In this document: positions 17,355-26,493 of the stretch, piece after piece
Numbering within the stretch: the first letter of the stretch is position 1
How the letters are laid out: every line of letters begins with the position of its first letter
Notes under the pieces: generated by a model
Databases searched by the model: none
Told to the model about the DNA's origin: nothing
What the model saw: the letters and a program-made list of their open reading frames with translations, nothing else
Assembly: GCF_007066085.1 (NCBI RefSeq)
Contig: NZ_CP041405.1
Location: 5,611,501 to 5,675,500 of the forward strand
Length of the DNA: 64,000 nt
Reading direction: 5' to 3'
From: Paenibacillus thiaminolyticus
GTDB taxonomy: Bacteria > Bacillota > Bacilli > Paenibacillales > Paenibacillaceae
Program-made: the position numbers and the translations under genes

Positions 17355-18126
17355 ATATTTCAATCTGAATACCCCTGACGAGAAAGCGGCGCTTACCGAT
17401 ATCCGGCTGCATCTGAATCCTGGAGACTTCGTGACCGTTATCGGAAGCAACGGTGCCGGTAAATCGACGCTGATGAACATCATCTCCGGCATGCTGATCC
17501 CGGATGCCGGCACGGTTCACATTGAAGAGCATGATGTCACGCTGATGTCTGAGCATCGCCGCAGCCGCTGGATTGGCCGCGTATTCCAGGACCCGATGGC
17601 CGGCACGGCTCCGGATATGACCATCGAGGAGAATCTGGCCATTGCGGCGAAGCGGATGGGAGGCCGCGGGCTGAGACCCGGGGTGAACCGGAAGCGCAAG
17701 GCATGGTTCGCAGAAGAGCTGTCCCGGCTGGGCATCGGGCTTGAGAACCGGCTGAACGCGAAGGTCGGCCTGCTCTCGGGCGGCGAACGGCAAGCGTTGA
17801 GCCTGCTAATGGCCACCTTCACGAAGCCGAGCATTCTGCTGCTCGATGAGCATACGGCGGCGCTCGATCCGTCCCGGGCGGAATGGATTACCCGCCTGAC
17901 GGACGAGATCGTGCGGGAGAATTCGCTAACCACCCTGATGGTGACCCACAATATGGAGCAGGCGATCCGGCTGGGCAACCGGCTCATCATGATGGACAAA
18001 GGCAGCATCGTGCTGGATGTCCCGGCTGCATCCAAGCAGTCGCTCACGGTAGATAAGCTGCTGCGGGAGTTCGAACGGATTCGCGGAGAGAAATTTGTCG
18101 ATGATCGCGTTGTTTTAGGAGGATAA
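17329..18126 (+). CDS. ABC transporter ATPase of the TrpZ type
   Basis: Nucleotide-binding subunit of the importer, 265 residues. Walker A is GSNGAGKST (about 44-52), the Q-loop lies in GRVFQDPMAG, the signature is LLSGGERQALSL and Walker B with the catalytic glutamate is ILLLDEHTAALDPS. The H-loop is VTHNMEQAI. RBS AAAGGAGGACAGAGCG overlaps the end of the permease gene. It completes a three-gene importer (receptor, membrane subunit, motor); a single permease gene implies a homodimeric channel. Confidence 0.9.
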   Translation: MLQVNQVSKYFNLNTPDEKAALTDIRLHLNPGDFVTVIGSNGAGKSTLMNIISGMLIPDAGTVHIEEHDVTLMSEHRRSRWIGRVFQDPMAGTAPDMTIEENLAIAAKRMGGRGLRPGVNRKRKAWFAEELSRLGIGLENRLNAKVGLLSGGERQALSLLMATFTKPSILLLDEHTAALDPSRAEWITRLTDEIVRENSLTTLMVTHNMEQAIRLGNRLIMMDKGSIVLDVPAASKQSLTVDKLLREFERIRGEKFVDDRVVLGG

Positions 18127-18226
18127 TTTCCTGTAATTCCATCACGAAATGCCAAAAATATGATACAATCCATGAGGGTTCTTAGAAACGACAACAAGAA
18201 CAAATTGTCGAAAAGAGGGGAACGTC

Positions 18227-19996
18227 ATGAATTGGTTCAATCGCAGTATGATTCCGAGAATGATCGCTGTATTGTTTGTATTGATTATGACAATCAGCGG
18301 CCTTTTCATTTTCCGCGAGTATTACAGCGAGAAGTCGCTCTATATGGATTTCCTGCATCAACGGCAGGAGCTCATCGCAGAAATGAAGCTCGATGACATG
18401 ATGGGCGCGATCAAACAGGCATCGAGCATGGTCCAAAACAAACCGATCAACGAGGAAATGACAGACTCGCTTTTCCGAATGCTGCGCGGCCGCATGAATA
18501 AGATCGCGGGCGACGACGTTATTAATGCTTTTCTGATCATTAAGGAGAATGAGGCGAAGGACGGAGCGCCAGCCTTCCGTATTCTACAAGCGAATGATAA
18601 CCTGGAGTCGCTGGGGTACAAGCCGAACACGGCATACGACATGCCAGCGGCTATCCAGGACGCCTTTCTTAAGCTGACCACAGAAGACAATACGATAATG
18701 ACCGATGAATTCGATATGGGCGATGCGGTCTATATTACCGGCTTAACGGAGATTAGAGACGATCTTGGCCATAGCATGGCCTACTTGGTTACCGATTATG
18801 ATTATTCCATCATCAAAGGAACGTTGATAGGCTTCTTGGTCGAAGCCATTGTCATCGGAGGAATAATCGGATTGATTGGCATCTTACTGGTGGCCGTGTA
18901 TGTGCAGCGCCGCTTGAAGCCGCTGAATGATATCCACAAGCTGGCGGAACAAGCGGCTAACGGGGACTTGACCGTGAAGCTCGCTTCGAAGCGGCAGGAT
19001 GAGATCGGGCGGCTGGCCGATGTGTTCAACCGGATGACGGAGAGGTTGAGCGGGCTGCTGGCGGAAGTGCAGCGGGCGGCGAAGGACGTCTCCACCTCAT
19101 CGCTCGAGCTGCAGCGGGGCGCCGAGGAGACGGCGATTGCCGCGCAGGAAGTGGCGAGCGCCATGTCCGAGGTGGCGAACGGATCGCTGGAGCAGCAGCA
19201 CAGCACCGAGCAGACCAAGTCGGCCATGAGCGAGATTACGGCCGGCGCGGAGCAGATCGCCACCACCTCGGAGCAAGTTGCCGAATGGATGCGGGAAGCG
19301 GCCGCCCAGGCCGGCGAAGGCCGTGTCATTGTCGATGAGACGGTCGTGCAGATGGAGCGCATCGAAGCGGCTTCGGCCGACACGAATCAGGCTATCGCCG
19401 CTTGGACGGAGGCGGTCCAGCAGATTTCGGGCGCGGTCGTGTTCATCCAGAATACAGTGAAGCAGACGGAATTGCTGGCGCTGAATGCCTCGATTGAAGC
19501 GTCCCGCGCCGGAGAGCATGGACGCGGCTTCCAGGTCGTCGCGACGGAAGTCCGCAAATTGGCCGAGCATTCAAAGCAATCGCTACAGTCTATTATGCAG
19601 CTGATTGATGTGATTCATACGAAGCGCGAACTGACTGAACGGGCAACGGCGCATCAGCAGGAGGCCGTCCAGAAAGGGATGGCAACGGTCAAGACGGCGG
19701 ACGAGACGTTCACGGTTATCGCCGGTTCGATTGGACAAGCCAGCTCCCGCATGGAGGAATACCGCAGCATCGCTCAGCAGATGTCGGCCTCCTGCGAAGA
19801 AGTCTTTGAACTGATTCGCCAATTGAACGATATTGCGGAGCAATCCAATGATCATACGGCACGTGTCGCGGCCACGACGGAGCAGCAGTCGGCATTGACC
19901 GAGGAGATATCGGCTTCCGTGGACAGTCTGCTCTCCTTAAGCCGGGATTTGCAGAAGATGCTGGAGCAATTCAAGGTGAACGTGAAGGAGCAGTAA
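18227..19996 (+). CDS. Methyl-accepting chemotaxis protein
   Basis: Membrane chemoreceptor of 589 residues. A first transmembrane helix (about 10-28) and a second (about 199-223) flank an extracellular sensor domain of about 170 residues. A HAMP domain follows ([20 protein letters not shown] to about 280), then a long coiled-coil signalling domain. The hairpin tip that binds CheA/CheW reads [20 protein letters not shown] (about 414-433) and [12 protein letters not shown], close to the consensus though it has SIEASRA for the usual AIEAARA. AAAGAGGGGAACGTC precedes the ATG. No other chemotaxis gene is nearby and the sensed ligand is unknown. Confidence 0.93.
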   Translation: MNWFNRSMIPRMIAVLFVLIMTISGLFIFREYYSEKSLYMDFLHQRQELIAEMKLDDMMGAIKQASSMVQNKPINEEMTDSLFRMLRGRMNKIAGDDVINAFLIIKENEAKDGAPAFRILQANDNLESLGYKPNTAYDMPAAIQDAFLKLTTEDNTIMTDEFDMGDAVYITGLTEIRDDLGHSMAYLVTDYDYSIIKGTLIGFLVEAIVIGGIIGLIGILLVAVYVQRRLKPLNDIHKLAEQAANGDLTVKLASKRQDEIGRLADVFNRMTERLSGLLAEVQRAAKDVSTSSLELQRGAEETAIAAQEVASAMSEVANGSLEQQHSTEQTKSAMSEITAGAEQIATTSEQVAEWMREAAAQAGEGRVIVDETVVQMERIEAASADTNQAIAAWTEAVQQISGAVVFIQNTVKQTELLALNASIEASRAGEHGRGFQVVATEVRKLAEHSKQSLQSIMQLIDVIHTKRELTERATAHQQEAVQKGMATVKTADETFTVIAGSIGQASSRMEEYRSIAQQMSASCEEVFELIRQLNDIAEQSNDHTARVAATTEQQSALTEEISASVDSLLSLSRDLQKMLEQFKVNVKEQ

Positions 19997-20063
19997 TTAC
20001 CTGCCGCAGGGTATGATGGAAGGGAAGGTGCCGGGGCAAGCTAATGATCGGGAGGTGAGCGGC

Positions 20064-20192
20064 ATGCCGCATAACAAAGCAGAGCGTATTCACCATCAGC
20101 AGAACCGTTCCCGTATCATGGAAAAGATCACGCCGCTGCGGCCGGATAAACAAGCCGGGCGCGCGCCGAGTCTGAACCGCATTCCGAAATAG
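20064..20192 (+). CDS. Small basic protein, 42 residues
   Basis: ATG at 20064 sits behind CGGGAGGTG with good spacing, and the frame ends at TAG 20190-20192. The product begins MPHNKAERIHHQQNRSRIME and is rich in Arg, Lys, His and Pro with no membrane segment. I do not recognise the family. It is the first of three closely spaced short genes. Confidence 0.5.
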   Translation: MPHNKAERIHHQQNRSRIMEKITPLRPDKQAGRAPSLNRIPK

Positions 20193-20257
20193 AACGGCAA
20201 ACCCGAACCAACCGGACTTATCTCCATCATATCTTGCACAGGAAGGAAGTGTTCATT

Positions 20258-20344
20258 ATGGCACATAAGCAGCAGGGACATTCCAGACAAAATACAACGA
20301 CCCGGACGTCCGACGCCAACAACGCAAAAGGCAAAAAGAAATAA
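20258..20344 (+). CDS. Very small basic protein, 28 residues
   Basis: GGAAGGAAG precedes the ATG at 20258; the stop is TAA at 20342-20344. The product begins MAHKQQGHSRQNTTTRTSDA and ends in a lysine-rich tail (GKKK). The composition (Gln, Asn, Thr, Lys, no hydrophobic core) recalls small spore proteins of Bacillales, but there is no family match I can name. It could also be a spurious frame. Confidence 0.45.
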   Translation: MAHKQQGHSRQNTTTRTSDANNAKGKKK

Positions 20345-20368
20345 CGGCTTGCCAGCGGAGGGATAAAG

Positions 20369-20554
20369 ATGCATAATCTGGACAGCAGCTATGATTGTTC
20401 CTTGACGGCGGAGGATGTTCCGAGGCTCAAGTCCGAGCTGGCGTCTTTGAAGCGGCAAGCGCACACGGAGACTTCATCGAAGGAACTCCAAGAGGCCATA
20501 AATCGGGTCGAGAATCAGCTTCATTTCATCAAAAACAAATGCTCTCTTCGTTAA
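20369..20554 (+). CDS. Small hypothetical protein, 61 residues
   Basis: ATG at 20369 lies behind GCGGAGGGAT, 24 bases after the preceding small gene. The charged, heptad-like sequence (PRLKSELASLKRQAH, then LQEAINRVENQLHFIK) predicts a helical hairpin or short coiled coil. Two cysteines are present. It is not recognised. A terminator lies 15 bases after the stop. Confidence 0.55.
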   Translation: MHNLDSSYDCSLTAEDVPRLKSELASLKRQAHTETSSKELQEAINRVENQLHFIKNKCSLR

Positions 20555-20569
20555 AAATAAGGTATATAG

Positions 20570-20604
20570 AAGCGCCGCTTCCCGTTATAGGGATAGCGGC
20601 GCTT
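20570..20604. terminator. Bidirectional terminator between convergent genes
   Basis: A perfect 10-bp stem, AAGCGCCGCT (20570-20579) with AGCGGCGCTT (20595-20604). It separates the plus-strand small genes from the minus-strand exporter operon. An A-rich tract on the left gives a T-rich tail on the minus strand. Confidence 0.7.
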
Positions 20605-20617
20605 GCTGTTGGATCAG

Positions 20618-22732
20618 TTATGGCATTGACGGGATGGCCGCGGCCGTCTGGCTCTGCGGCGCCGCAGCCTGGGCCTCGGATGGAGCTTGACCGGGCCCCC
20701 CGGAGCCTTGCTGCAGCTGGTACATCTTGTAGTAGCGGCCCTTCAGCCGCATCAATTCATCATGCGTTCCTTGCTCGACGATCTCGCCGCGATGCAGCAC
20801 GAGAATCAGATCGGCGCTTCGAATCGTCGACAGCCGGTGCGCGATAATGAAGGTCGTCCGTCCCCGCTTCAGCACTTCCAGCGCTTCTTGAATGAGGGCT
20901 TCCGTCTCTGTATCGATATTGGCCGTCGCCTCGTCCAGAATCAGTATCGCCGGTTCGAAGGCGAGAGCTCGGGCGAACGAAATCAACTGTCTCTGCCCGG
21001 CCGACAAGGTGCTTCCTTTTTCAATCACCGGCTCGTCGATTCCTTGCGGCAAATGCTTGAGCACCCGATCGGCGCCCACCGCGTTCAGCGCTTGCTCTAC
21101 CATCTCTCGCGTGATGCGCGGATCGTTCAGGCTGACGTTGCTTGCAATCGTTCCGGTGAACAGATAAGGATCCTGCAGCACGATGCCCATATGCTCGCGA
21201 ATCCATTGCTTCGGCACCGAGGTGGTCGGCGTGCCGTCGATTCGAATCTCGCCGCGCTGCGGGTCATAGAACCGGAACAGCAGATTCATAATGGAGCTCT
21301 TCCCGGAACCGGTATGGCCGACGAGAGCCACCGTCTGGCCCGGCTTCGCCTCGAAGTAGATGTCGCGCAGCACATAATCTTCCTTGTAGGCGAAGGAGAC
21401 CCGATCGAACTCGACATGTCCCTTGTACCGGGGCATCGAGCCTTCGTCCAGCGGCTCGCCCGGTTCGTCCATCAGCTCGAATACCCGTCCTGCGGACACG
21501 AGGGAGGAGTCGAGATTCGCTAATTGGTTCACCATGCCGGTAATCGGCTGGAAGAGGCGGTTCAGCAGATCGGCGAAAGCATACAGTACGCCGAGGGTGA
21601 TGACGCCGCTCGCGCTCAGCGACGCTCCGCCAAAATACCAGAGCACGACCGCGAAAGCGATATTCCGCAGCACGTTCACCAGGTTATGGGACGTGAATGC
21701 GTTCAAATTGAGCATTTTGTTCTGATAGGATAAGTACTCCTCGTTCAGCTCCTCGAATTCCTTCATCGTATCCTTCTGGCGGCGGAAGGAACGAATGACC
21801 GGAATCCCTTGGATGGATTCGTTAATCATGGCATTGATAGAACTGAGCCGCGAACGTATCACTTTGTTATATTTCGTCGCGAATTTCCGGTACAGCACAA
21901 CCCATAGATAGATAAGCGGCAAAATGAACATGCAGATGAGTGCAAGCTTCACATCCAAAATGAATAAGGCGACATAAATGCCGGTAATCGTAATGATCCC
22001 GGACGTGAAGCTTTCCAGCACGGACAAGAACAGATCTTTGACCGCTTCGGTGTCATTGGTGACCCGGGAGACGACTTTGCCGGCAGGCAAATTATCGAAG
22101 TACGGAATCGGCAGACGCTGCACATGGGCATACACATCGCCGCGCAGCTTGCGGATGACCCGGTTCGCCGCCGTCTGGAGCCCCATAATCTGGCCATAGC
22201 TCGCCGCCACGCTGACCAGCAGCAGACCGATATAAAGCGCCATATTTTGAATAATGCTAACGATCTCCGGCTTGTAGAACGTGAGCAGCTGGCTCAGGCT
22301 CATTGACGACGCCGGAACGGACCAGGTATCCGACCCGGCGCGGATCGTCAGCATGCCGTCCTCGAACTGGCGCTCTCCCGTCTCGGAAGGGATCGGTCCA
22401 TCCACGAAGACGAACTCCGTCCCGATCTGGAGAATGCGGACCTGCTCTCCCTTCGCTTCTGCCTCCGCGAAGCGATCCTCCCGCTTGAAGTGGCGTCCTT
22501 CATACAGAATGGCGCCCTTCGCTTCCGCGGATGTCTCGTAGTACGGCTTTTCGATGCCGAGTATATGCTTATCTATTATATTTTTCGCAATGAACGGCCC
22601 GGACAGCTCGGCGGCGACAGCCACGGTGAGCATAAGCAGACCGATGATGAAGCTCTTTTTGAACTGCAGGGCGTATTGCCACAGGCGCTTGCCGACATGT
22701 CTCGGGTTCGCCGTCTGTTGTTCTGCTTCCAT
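20618..22732 (-). CDS. Multidrug ABC exporter half-transporter, BmrD (YheH)-like, catalytically complete
   Basis: A 704-residue half-transporter. An N-terminal transmembrane domain of six helices carries an unusually long extracytoplasmic insertion (about 55-150) between helices 1 and 2. The C-terminal ATPase has Walker A GHTGSGKSS, signature TLSAGQRQLISFARAL and Walker B LILDEATANIDTE with the catalytic glutamate. It pairs with the product of the upstream gene, whose Walker B is degenerate, as in B. subtilis BmrC/BmrD. ATG at 22732 has AGGAGGATT in front. The last 35 residues are Ala/Gln/Pro rich. It would export drugs from the cytoplasm or inner leaflet. It is the second gene, 56 bases after the first. 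Confidence 0.88.
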   Translation of the reverse strand: MEAEQQTANPRHVGKRLWQYALQFKKSFIIGLLMLTVAVAAELSGPFIAKNIIDKHILGIEKPYYETSAEAKGAILYEGRHFKREDRFAEAEAKGEQVRILQIGTEFVFVDGPIPSETGERQFEDGMLTIRAGSDTWSVPASSMSLSQLLTFYKPEIVSIIQNMALYIGLLLVSVAASYGQIMGLQTAANRVIRKLRGDVYAHVQRLPIPYFDNLPAGKVVSRVTNDTEAVKDLFLSVLESFTSGIITITGIYVALFILDVKLALICMFILPLIYLWVVLYRKFATKYNKVIRSRLSSINAMINESIQGIPVIRSFRRQKDTMKEFEELNEEYLSYQNKMLNLNAFTSHNLVNVLRNIAFAVVLWYFGGASLSASGVITLGVLYAFADLLNRLFQPITGMVNQLANLDSSLVSAGRVFELMDEPGEPLDEGSMPRYKGHVEFDRVSFAYKEDYVLRDIYFEAKPGQTVALVGHTGSGKSSIMNLLFRFYDPQRGEIRIDGTPTTSVPKQWIREHMGIVLQDPYLFTGTIASNVSLNDPRITREMVEQALNAVGADRVLKHLPQGIDEPVIEKGSTLSAGQRQLISFARALAFEPAILILDEATANIDTETEALIQEALEVLKRGRTTFIIAHRLSTIRSADLILVLHRGEIVEQGTHDELMRLKGRYYKMYQLQQGSGGPGQAPSEAQAAAPQSQTAAAIPSMP

Positions 22733-22788
22733 ATATGAAATCCTCCTGTAATCGTAAATGCCAGTGTGCAGGGATAGAGCAGCCGGGC

Positions 22789-24525
22789 CTACAGCCCGGA
22801 TTCCAGCTGCTGGCGCTCGTACTGTTCCTTGTACCAGCCGTCCTGCTTCAGCAAGTCGTCATGCGTGCCTTCTTCGATGATCTTGCCGTCATCGAGCACG
22901 ATGATCCAGTCGGCATGCTCAATAGCCGACAACCGGTGCGTCGTAATCAGGGTCGTCTTGCCTGAGCGCTGCTCGCGTATGTTGCTGATAATATTGGCTT
23001 CGGTGCGCGCATCAACGGCAGAGAGCGCATCATCGAGAATCAATATTTCCGGATCCTTGATGAAGGCCCGCGCCAGCGAGACCCGCTGCTTCTGGCCTCC
23101 GGACAGGGCGACGCCCCGCTCGCCAACCAATGTCTCCACCCCGTGCACAAGCGTAGGCACATCATGGGTGAAGGAGGCGGTCTCGATCGCGTTCATCACG
23201 TCCTCATCACCAGCCCCGGAGCGGCCGAATAAGATGTTCTGCTTGACAGTCTTGGAGAACAAAATCTGCTCCTGTGGCACATATCCGATCCAGTTGTGCA
23301 ACCGATCAATCGGAATCTGCTCCGCCGGGATGCCGTTAATGCAGAAGCCGCCTTCTCCGACCGGATATTCCCGCAGCAGCTGCTTGACGAAGGTCGACTT
23401 GCCGCTTCCGGTCCGGCCGACGATGCCGAGCGTCTGCCCCTTGCGAAGCGTGAGGGCGCCGAGATTCAGGTTGTCTGTCGTCGAAGTCGGGTAGCGGAAC
23501 TTGTAGTCGCTCCACGTCAGCGTCTCCGGCACGGCGACATCCTTCGTATGCTCGCCGTCCTGTACGTCCGGCGTATAGTTCAGCACTTCGTTGACCCGAT
23601 CGAGCGAGGCATTGCCGCGCTGCATGACGTTAATCAGGTTGCCGATGGCGAACATCGGCCAGATCATCATGCCAAGGTACATATTGAACGCGAGCAGCTC
23701 CCCGAGGGAGAGCTCGTTATGAATAATCAGATAGGCGCCGTAACCGAGCCCGATTACGTAGCTCAGCCCGATGAACAGCCGGATCGTCGGATCGAACAGG
23801 GCGTCGACCCTCGCGACGGCAAGGTTCTTGTTATAGACGTCATGGGTAATGTCGCGGAAGCGGGCTTCATCCGAACCCTCCTGCACGTAGGCGCGGATGA
23901 CCCGCACGCCGCCGACCGACTCCAGCACTTGATCGTTCATGCCTCCGAACGCATCTTGAGCGATCATGTAGCGTTCGTGAATCTTTTTGCCGAACACACT
24001 CATGGCGATGGCGATGAACGGGAGCGGCAGTAGCGCGGCCAGCGTCAGCTTCCATTGAATCATGAACATGGCGAACAGTACGATGAGCAGGAACGCAGTC
24101 GAATCCGTCAAGGTGAGCATGCCGAACCCGGCTGTCTGCGACACGGAACGGAGATCATTGGTTGCCCGGGCCATCAGGTCCCCGGTGCGGTTTTTCTCGA
24201 AGAACGGCGGCGTCATTTTGAGGAAATGACGCATCAGCTTGGAGCGAAGCTTGCGCTCTACCAGGTTCGCTCCACCGAATATTTGATACATCCACACATA
24301 CGTGATGGCGTAAATGACGACCATCGTGCCCAGTATGAGGAGGAGATAGAACGTCAATCTGTCCCATGTAATGGCCCCCCGGACGATGTCATCGATGGCT
24401 TGCCCCAGGATGCGAGGGGGGACGAGCTCGATGATGCCGACTACGATCAGCATCACGACACCTACAATATACCTCGTCTTATGTTCTTTGAAGAACCAGC
24501 CGAGCTTGAATAAAACCGATAGCAT
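22789..24525 (-). CDS. Multidrug ABC exporter half-transporter, BmrC (YheI)-like, degenerate catalytic site
   Basis: A 578-residue half-transporter with six N-terminal helices and an ATPase domain: Walker A GRTGSGKST, signature ALSGGQKQRVSLARAF, Walker B LILDDALSAVDAR. Aspartate replaces the catalytic glutamate, the hallmark of the non-catalytic site in heterodimeric exporters. The ATG at 24525 has GGAAGTG before it and begins MLSVLFKLGWFFKEHKTRY, matching BmrC relatives. The frame stays open to 24708, but that extension would be translated through a terminator hairpin and is rejected. In B. subtilis the orthologous genes are induced by ribosome-targeting drugs through attenuation; the leader here looks built for the same purpose. 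Confidence 0.88.
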   Translation of the reverse strand: MLSVLFKLGWFFKEHKTRYIVGVVMLIVVGIIELVPPRILGQAIDDIVRGAITWDRLTFYLLLILGTMVVIYAITYVWMYQIFGGANLVERKLRSKLMRHFLKMTPPFFEKNRTGDLMARATNDLRSVSQTAGFGMLTLTDSTAFLLIVLFAMFMIQWKLTLAALLPLPFIAIAMSVFGKKIHERYMIAQDAFGGMNDQVLESVGGVRVIRAYVQEGSDEARFRDITHDVYNKNLAVARVDALFDPTIRLFIGLSYVIGLGYGAYLIIHNELSLGELLAFNMYLGMMIWPMFAIGNLINVMQRGNASLDRVNEVLNYTPDVQDGEHTKDVAVPETLTWSDYKFRYPTSTTDNLNLGALTLRKGQTLGIVGRTGSGKSTFVKQLLREYPVGEGGFCINGIPAEQIPIDRLHNWIGYVPQEQILFSKTVKQNILFGRSGAGDEDVMNAIETASFTHDVPTLVHGVETLVGERGVALSGGQKQRVSLARAFIKDPEILILDDALSAVDARTEANIISNIREQRSGKTTLITTHRLSAIEHADWIIVLDDGKIIEEGTHDDLLKQDGWYKEQYERQQLESGL

Positions 24526-24567
24526 CTTGTCACTTCCTTGTCTCTTTTGCAAAATGGGAAAACAAAA

Positions 24568-24597
24568 AAGGTATACCGTTCGTGAACGATATACCTT
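24568..24597 (-). terminator. Terminator inside the leader of the BmrCD-like operon (attenuator candidate)
   Basis: On the minus strand GGTATATCGTTC and GAACGGTATACC form a 12-bp stem with two imperfect pairs, followed by six T. It is downstream of a strong promoter and only about 43 bases before the exporter start, so full-length mRNA needs read-through. The arms are near-palindromic, so a weaker mirror hairpin exists on the plus strand without the T run. Confidence 0.75.
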
Positions 24598-24746
24598 GGG
24601 TTGCGTAAGGCGATATGTACGAGCGACGTGGCGCCCGCATGTACAGGGAAGCGGAATCGGCTTGCACATTATCGGCAAGTTCGAAGGGACAGCGAGTGAT
24701 CGGATCACTTCGCCGCGCTTCCCGCTTCAGAATTGCGCTCTTCTCC

Positions 24747-24845
24747 TCAGCAAGGAGGGGCGCAGCTTCCGGCAGGGCTCCTGCGATATGAAGTTCGAGT
24801 CCGCGCCGCATGCGCCGCGTGCGCCATAACAATTGTATTACGCAT
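24747..24845 (-). CDS. Possible leader peptide of the BmrCD-like operon, 32 residues
   Basis: A short frame in the transcribed leader starts at ATG 24845, ten or so bases after AAAGGCAGG, and ends at TGA 24747. The product is rich in Ala, Arg and Pro (MRNTIVMAHAAHAARTRTSY at the start). Position between promoter and terminator suggests a translated sensor like BmrB of B. subtilis, but the sequence is not recognisably similar and no coding conservation can be tested here. A perfect inverted repeat (AGTGATC/GATCACT, 24695-24709) lies between it and the terminator. Confidence 0.4.
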   Translation of the reverse strand: MRNTIVMAHAAHAARTRTSYRRSPAGSCAPPC

Positions 24846-24917
24846 TGGATTTACCTGCCTTTCTGAAGTAGTATGGATAGGCCGAGCGCATCACCGCGCT
24901 ACCTTATCTGATTGTAG

Positions 24918-24947
24918 ATTCTAGCATCGAGCTTCCGGCATTGTCAA
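24918..24947 (-). promoter_or_regulatory. Strong sigma-A promoter of the BmrCD-like operon
   Basis: On the minus strand TTGACA (24947-24942), an 18-bp spacer and TAGAAT (24923-24918). Transcription would begin near 24911, giving a leader of nearly 390 bases. Confidence 0.7.
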
Positions 24948-25161
24948 CCATTATTTTGAAATGAACGGCTGCGTGCCGTATTCGTGTACGTCCCGGAGCC
25001 CTCACCATTGCCGGATCGTCCGCTTTCGTCGTATGATGGATGGTGGCGAAGCAAGCGGACGATATCTCATCCGGTCAAGGAGGGACAGACGATTCCCGTG
25101 GTACGGACCAGAGCGTCCGAACGGTCATCCGGGAACGGTGGATCGGCCGTGCCAGGTCTCT

Positions 25162-25614
25162 TCAGGAGCGGCCCAGCAGCAGCGACAAAATGCCCGCCGC
25201 GATCAGCGGCCCGACCGGGACGCCGCGGAACAGTGCGACGCCGAGCACGGTCCCGATGAGCAGTCCGGCGACGACGGTTGGCGATTGCGTCATCAGATGC
25301 GCGCCACGGCCGCCCAGGTAGGCCACCAGCATCCCGACCGCGACGGCCAGGAGCGACTTCCAATGCAGGAACGATTGCAGAATCGTTTCCATGGACATGG
25401 ATCCGCTGGCGATTGGGGCCATAACCCCGACGGTAAGAATGATAATTCCGATCGTGAGGCCATATTTCTCTATCCAGGGGAACAGGCTCTGCAGATGGGT
25501 GACGCGCAGCAGCAGCAGGATGACCATCGCGATCGTGACGGTGGAGTTGCCGCTGATGATGCCCAGTCCGGCCAGCCCCAATAAAATAAGCGAAGAAATA
25601 TCGATTTGCGCCAT
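25162..25614 (-). CDS. DUF441 (UPF0756) integral membrane protein, YtwI-like
   Basis: A 150-residue, very hydrophobic protein with four or five transmembrane helices. The family pattern is seen in [39 protein letters not shown] and [19 protein letters not shown]. Length fits the family. RBS AAAGGAGC precedes the ATG at 25614. The family is widespread in Bacillales and has no established function. It is a single gene, divergent from the pyroglutamyl peptidase gene. Confidence 0.85.
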   Translation of the reverse strand: MAQIDISSLILLGLAGLGIISGNSTVTIAMVILLLLRVTHLQSLFPWIEKYGLTIGIIILTVGVMAPIASGSMSMETILQSFLHWKSLLAVAVGMLVAYLGGRGAHLMTQSPTVVAGLLIGTVLGVALFRGVPVGPLIAAGILSLLLGRS

Positions 25615-25721
25615 TAGAATCGCAGCTCCTTTCAGTTCATGTGACGACCTCTTTCAGACAGCACAAGGATAGCATATTTATACCAACTTGAAAATGAAGC
25701 ACGCCATCGGAGGTGGAGGTT

Positions 25722-26378
25722 ATGAGTAACACATTATTGCTGACCGGCTTCGATCCGTTCGGAGGCGAGTCGATCAATCCGTCCTGGGAGGCGGTGCGCG
25801 CGCTCGACGGCGCGGCGTTGGGACGGTATCGGGTGCAGGCGGCGCAGTTGCCGACTTCGTTCGCGCGGGCCGGGACGACGCTGCGCGAAGCGATGGCCGG
25901 CTGCAATCCCGCCGCCGTCATCTGTGTCGGACAAGCCGGCGGCCGACCGGACATCACGCTGGAGCGGGTAGCGATCAATTTGGCGGATGCCCGCATTGCG
26001 GACAATGACGGCGATCAGCCGACGGATGACGAGGTCGTGCCGGGAGGTCCTGCCGCCTATTGGACGACGCTGCCGGTGAAGGCCTTACGGCGCGCCGTGC
26101 TGGAAACAGGAATCCCGTGCTCGGTGTCGTATACAGCCGGGACGTTCGTCTGCAACGCCATCTTCTATACGCTGATGCATGAGCTGGCCGCCCGGCAGGA
26201 GGCGGGGCGCATCCCGGCAGGATTTATCCATATTCCATTTTTGCCGCAACAGGCAGCGACTTATGCGGGCAAGCCGAGCATGTCGCTGGAGGCGATCGTG
26301 CAAGCGCTGCGAACCGTTATCATTTACGCGGATGCGGAGGAGGAGCGGGGGAGCAGCGCCGGGACTTTGCACGGCTGA
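25722..26378 (+). CDS. pcp: Pyroglutamyl-peptidase I
   Basis: A cytosolic cysteine peptidase that removes N-terminal pyroglutamate from peptides. The 218-residue protein has the full catalytic triad: E81 in TLERVAIN, C144 in AGTFVCNAIFY and H170 in GFIHIPFLP. The N-terminal LLTGFDPFGGESINPSWEAV is typical. A GTG at 25713 is in frame but lies within the ribosome binding site GGAGGTGGAGG, so the ATG at 25722 is used. A terminator shared with the convergent Opu operon follows about 90 bases downstream. Confidence 0.93.
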   Translation: MSNTLLLTGFDPFGGESINPSWEAVRALDGAALGRYRVQAAQLPTSFARAGTTLREAMAGCNPAAVICVGQAGGRPDITLERVAINLADARIADNDGDQPTDDEVVPGGPAAYWTTLPVKALRRAVLETGIPCSVSYTAGTFVCNAIFYTLMHELAARQEAGRIPAGFIHIPFLPQQAATYAGKPSMSLEAIVQALRTVIIYADAEEERGSSAGTLHG

Positions 26379-26467
26379 GCCCGTAAGGGAAGCGAAGCTG
26401 CACACCTCGCATCTCCGCACGTTGACGGAATAGGGACGCATGTCTCGTTGAGGGAATAGGCAAGCTA

Positions 26468-26491
26468 AAAGGGGCCCGCTCGGGCCCCTTT
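26468..26491. terminator. Bidirectional terminator between pcp and the Opu operon
   Basis: Perfect 10-bp stem AAAGGGGCCC (26468-26477) and GGGCCCCTTT (26482-26491), with T-rich flanks in either direction. Confidence 0.85.
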
Positions 26492-26493
26492 CT

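Noticed and set aside
24526..24708. N-terminal extension of the BmrC-like protein
   Set aside because: It would be translated through the terminator, lacks a ribosome binding site and does not fit the family; ATG 24525 has a good site.
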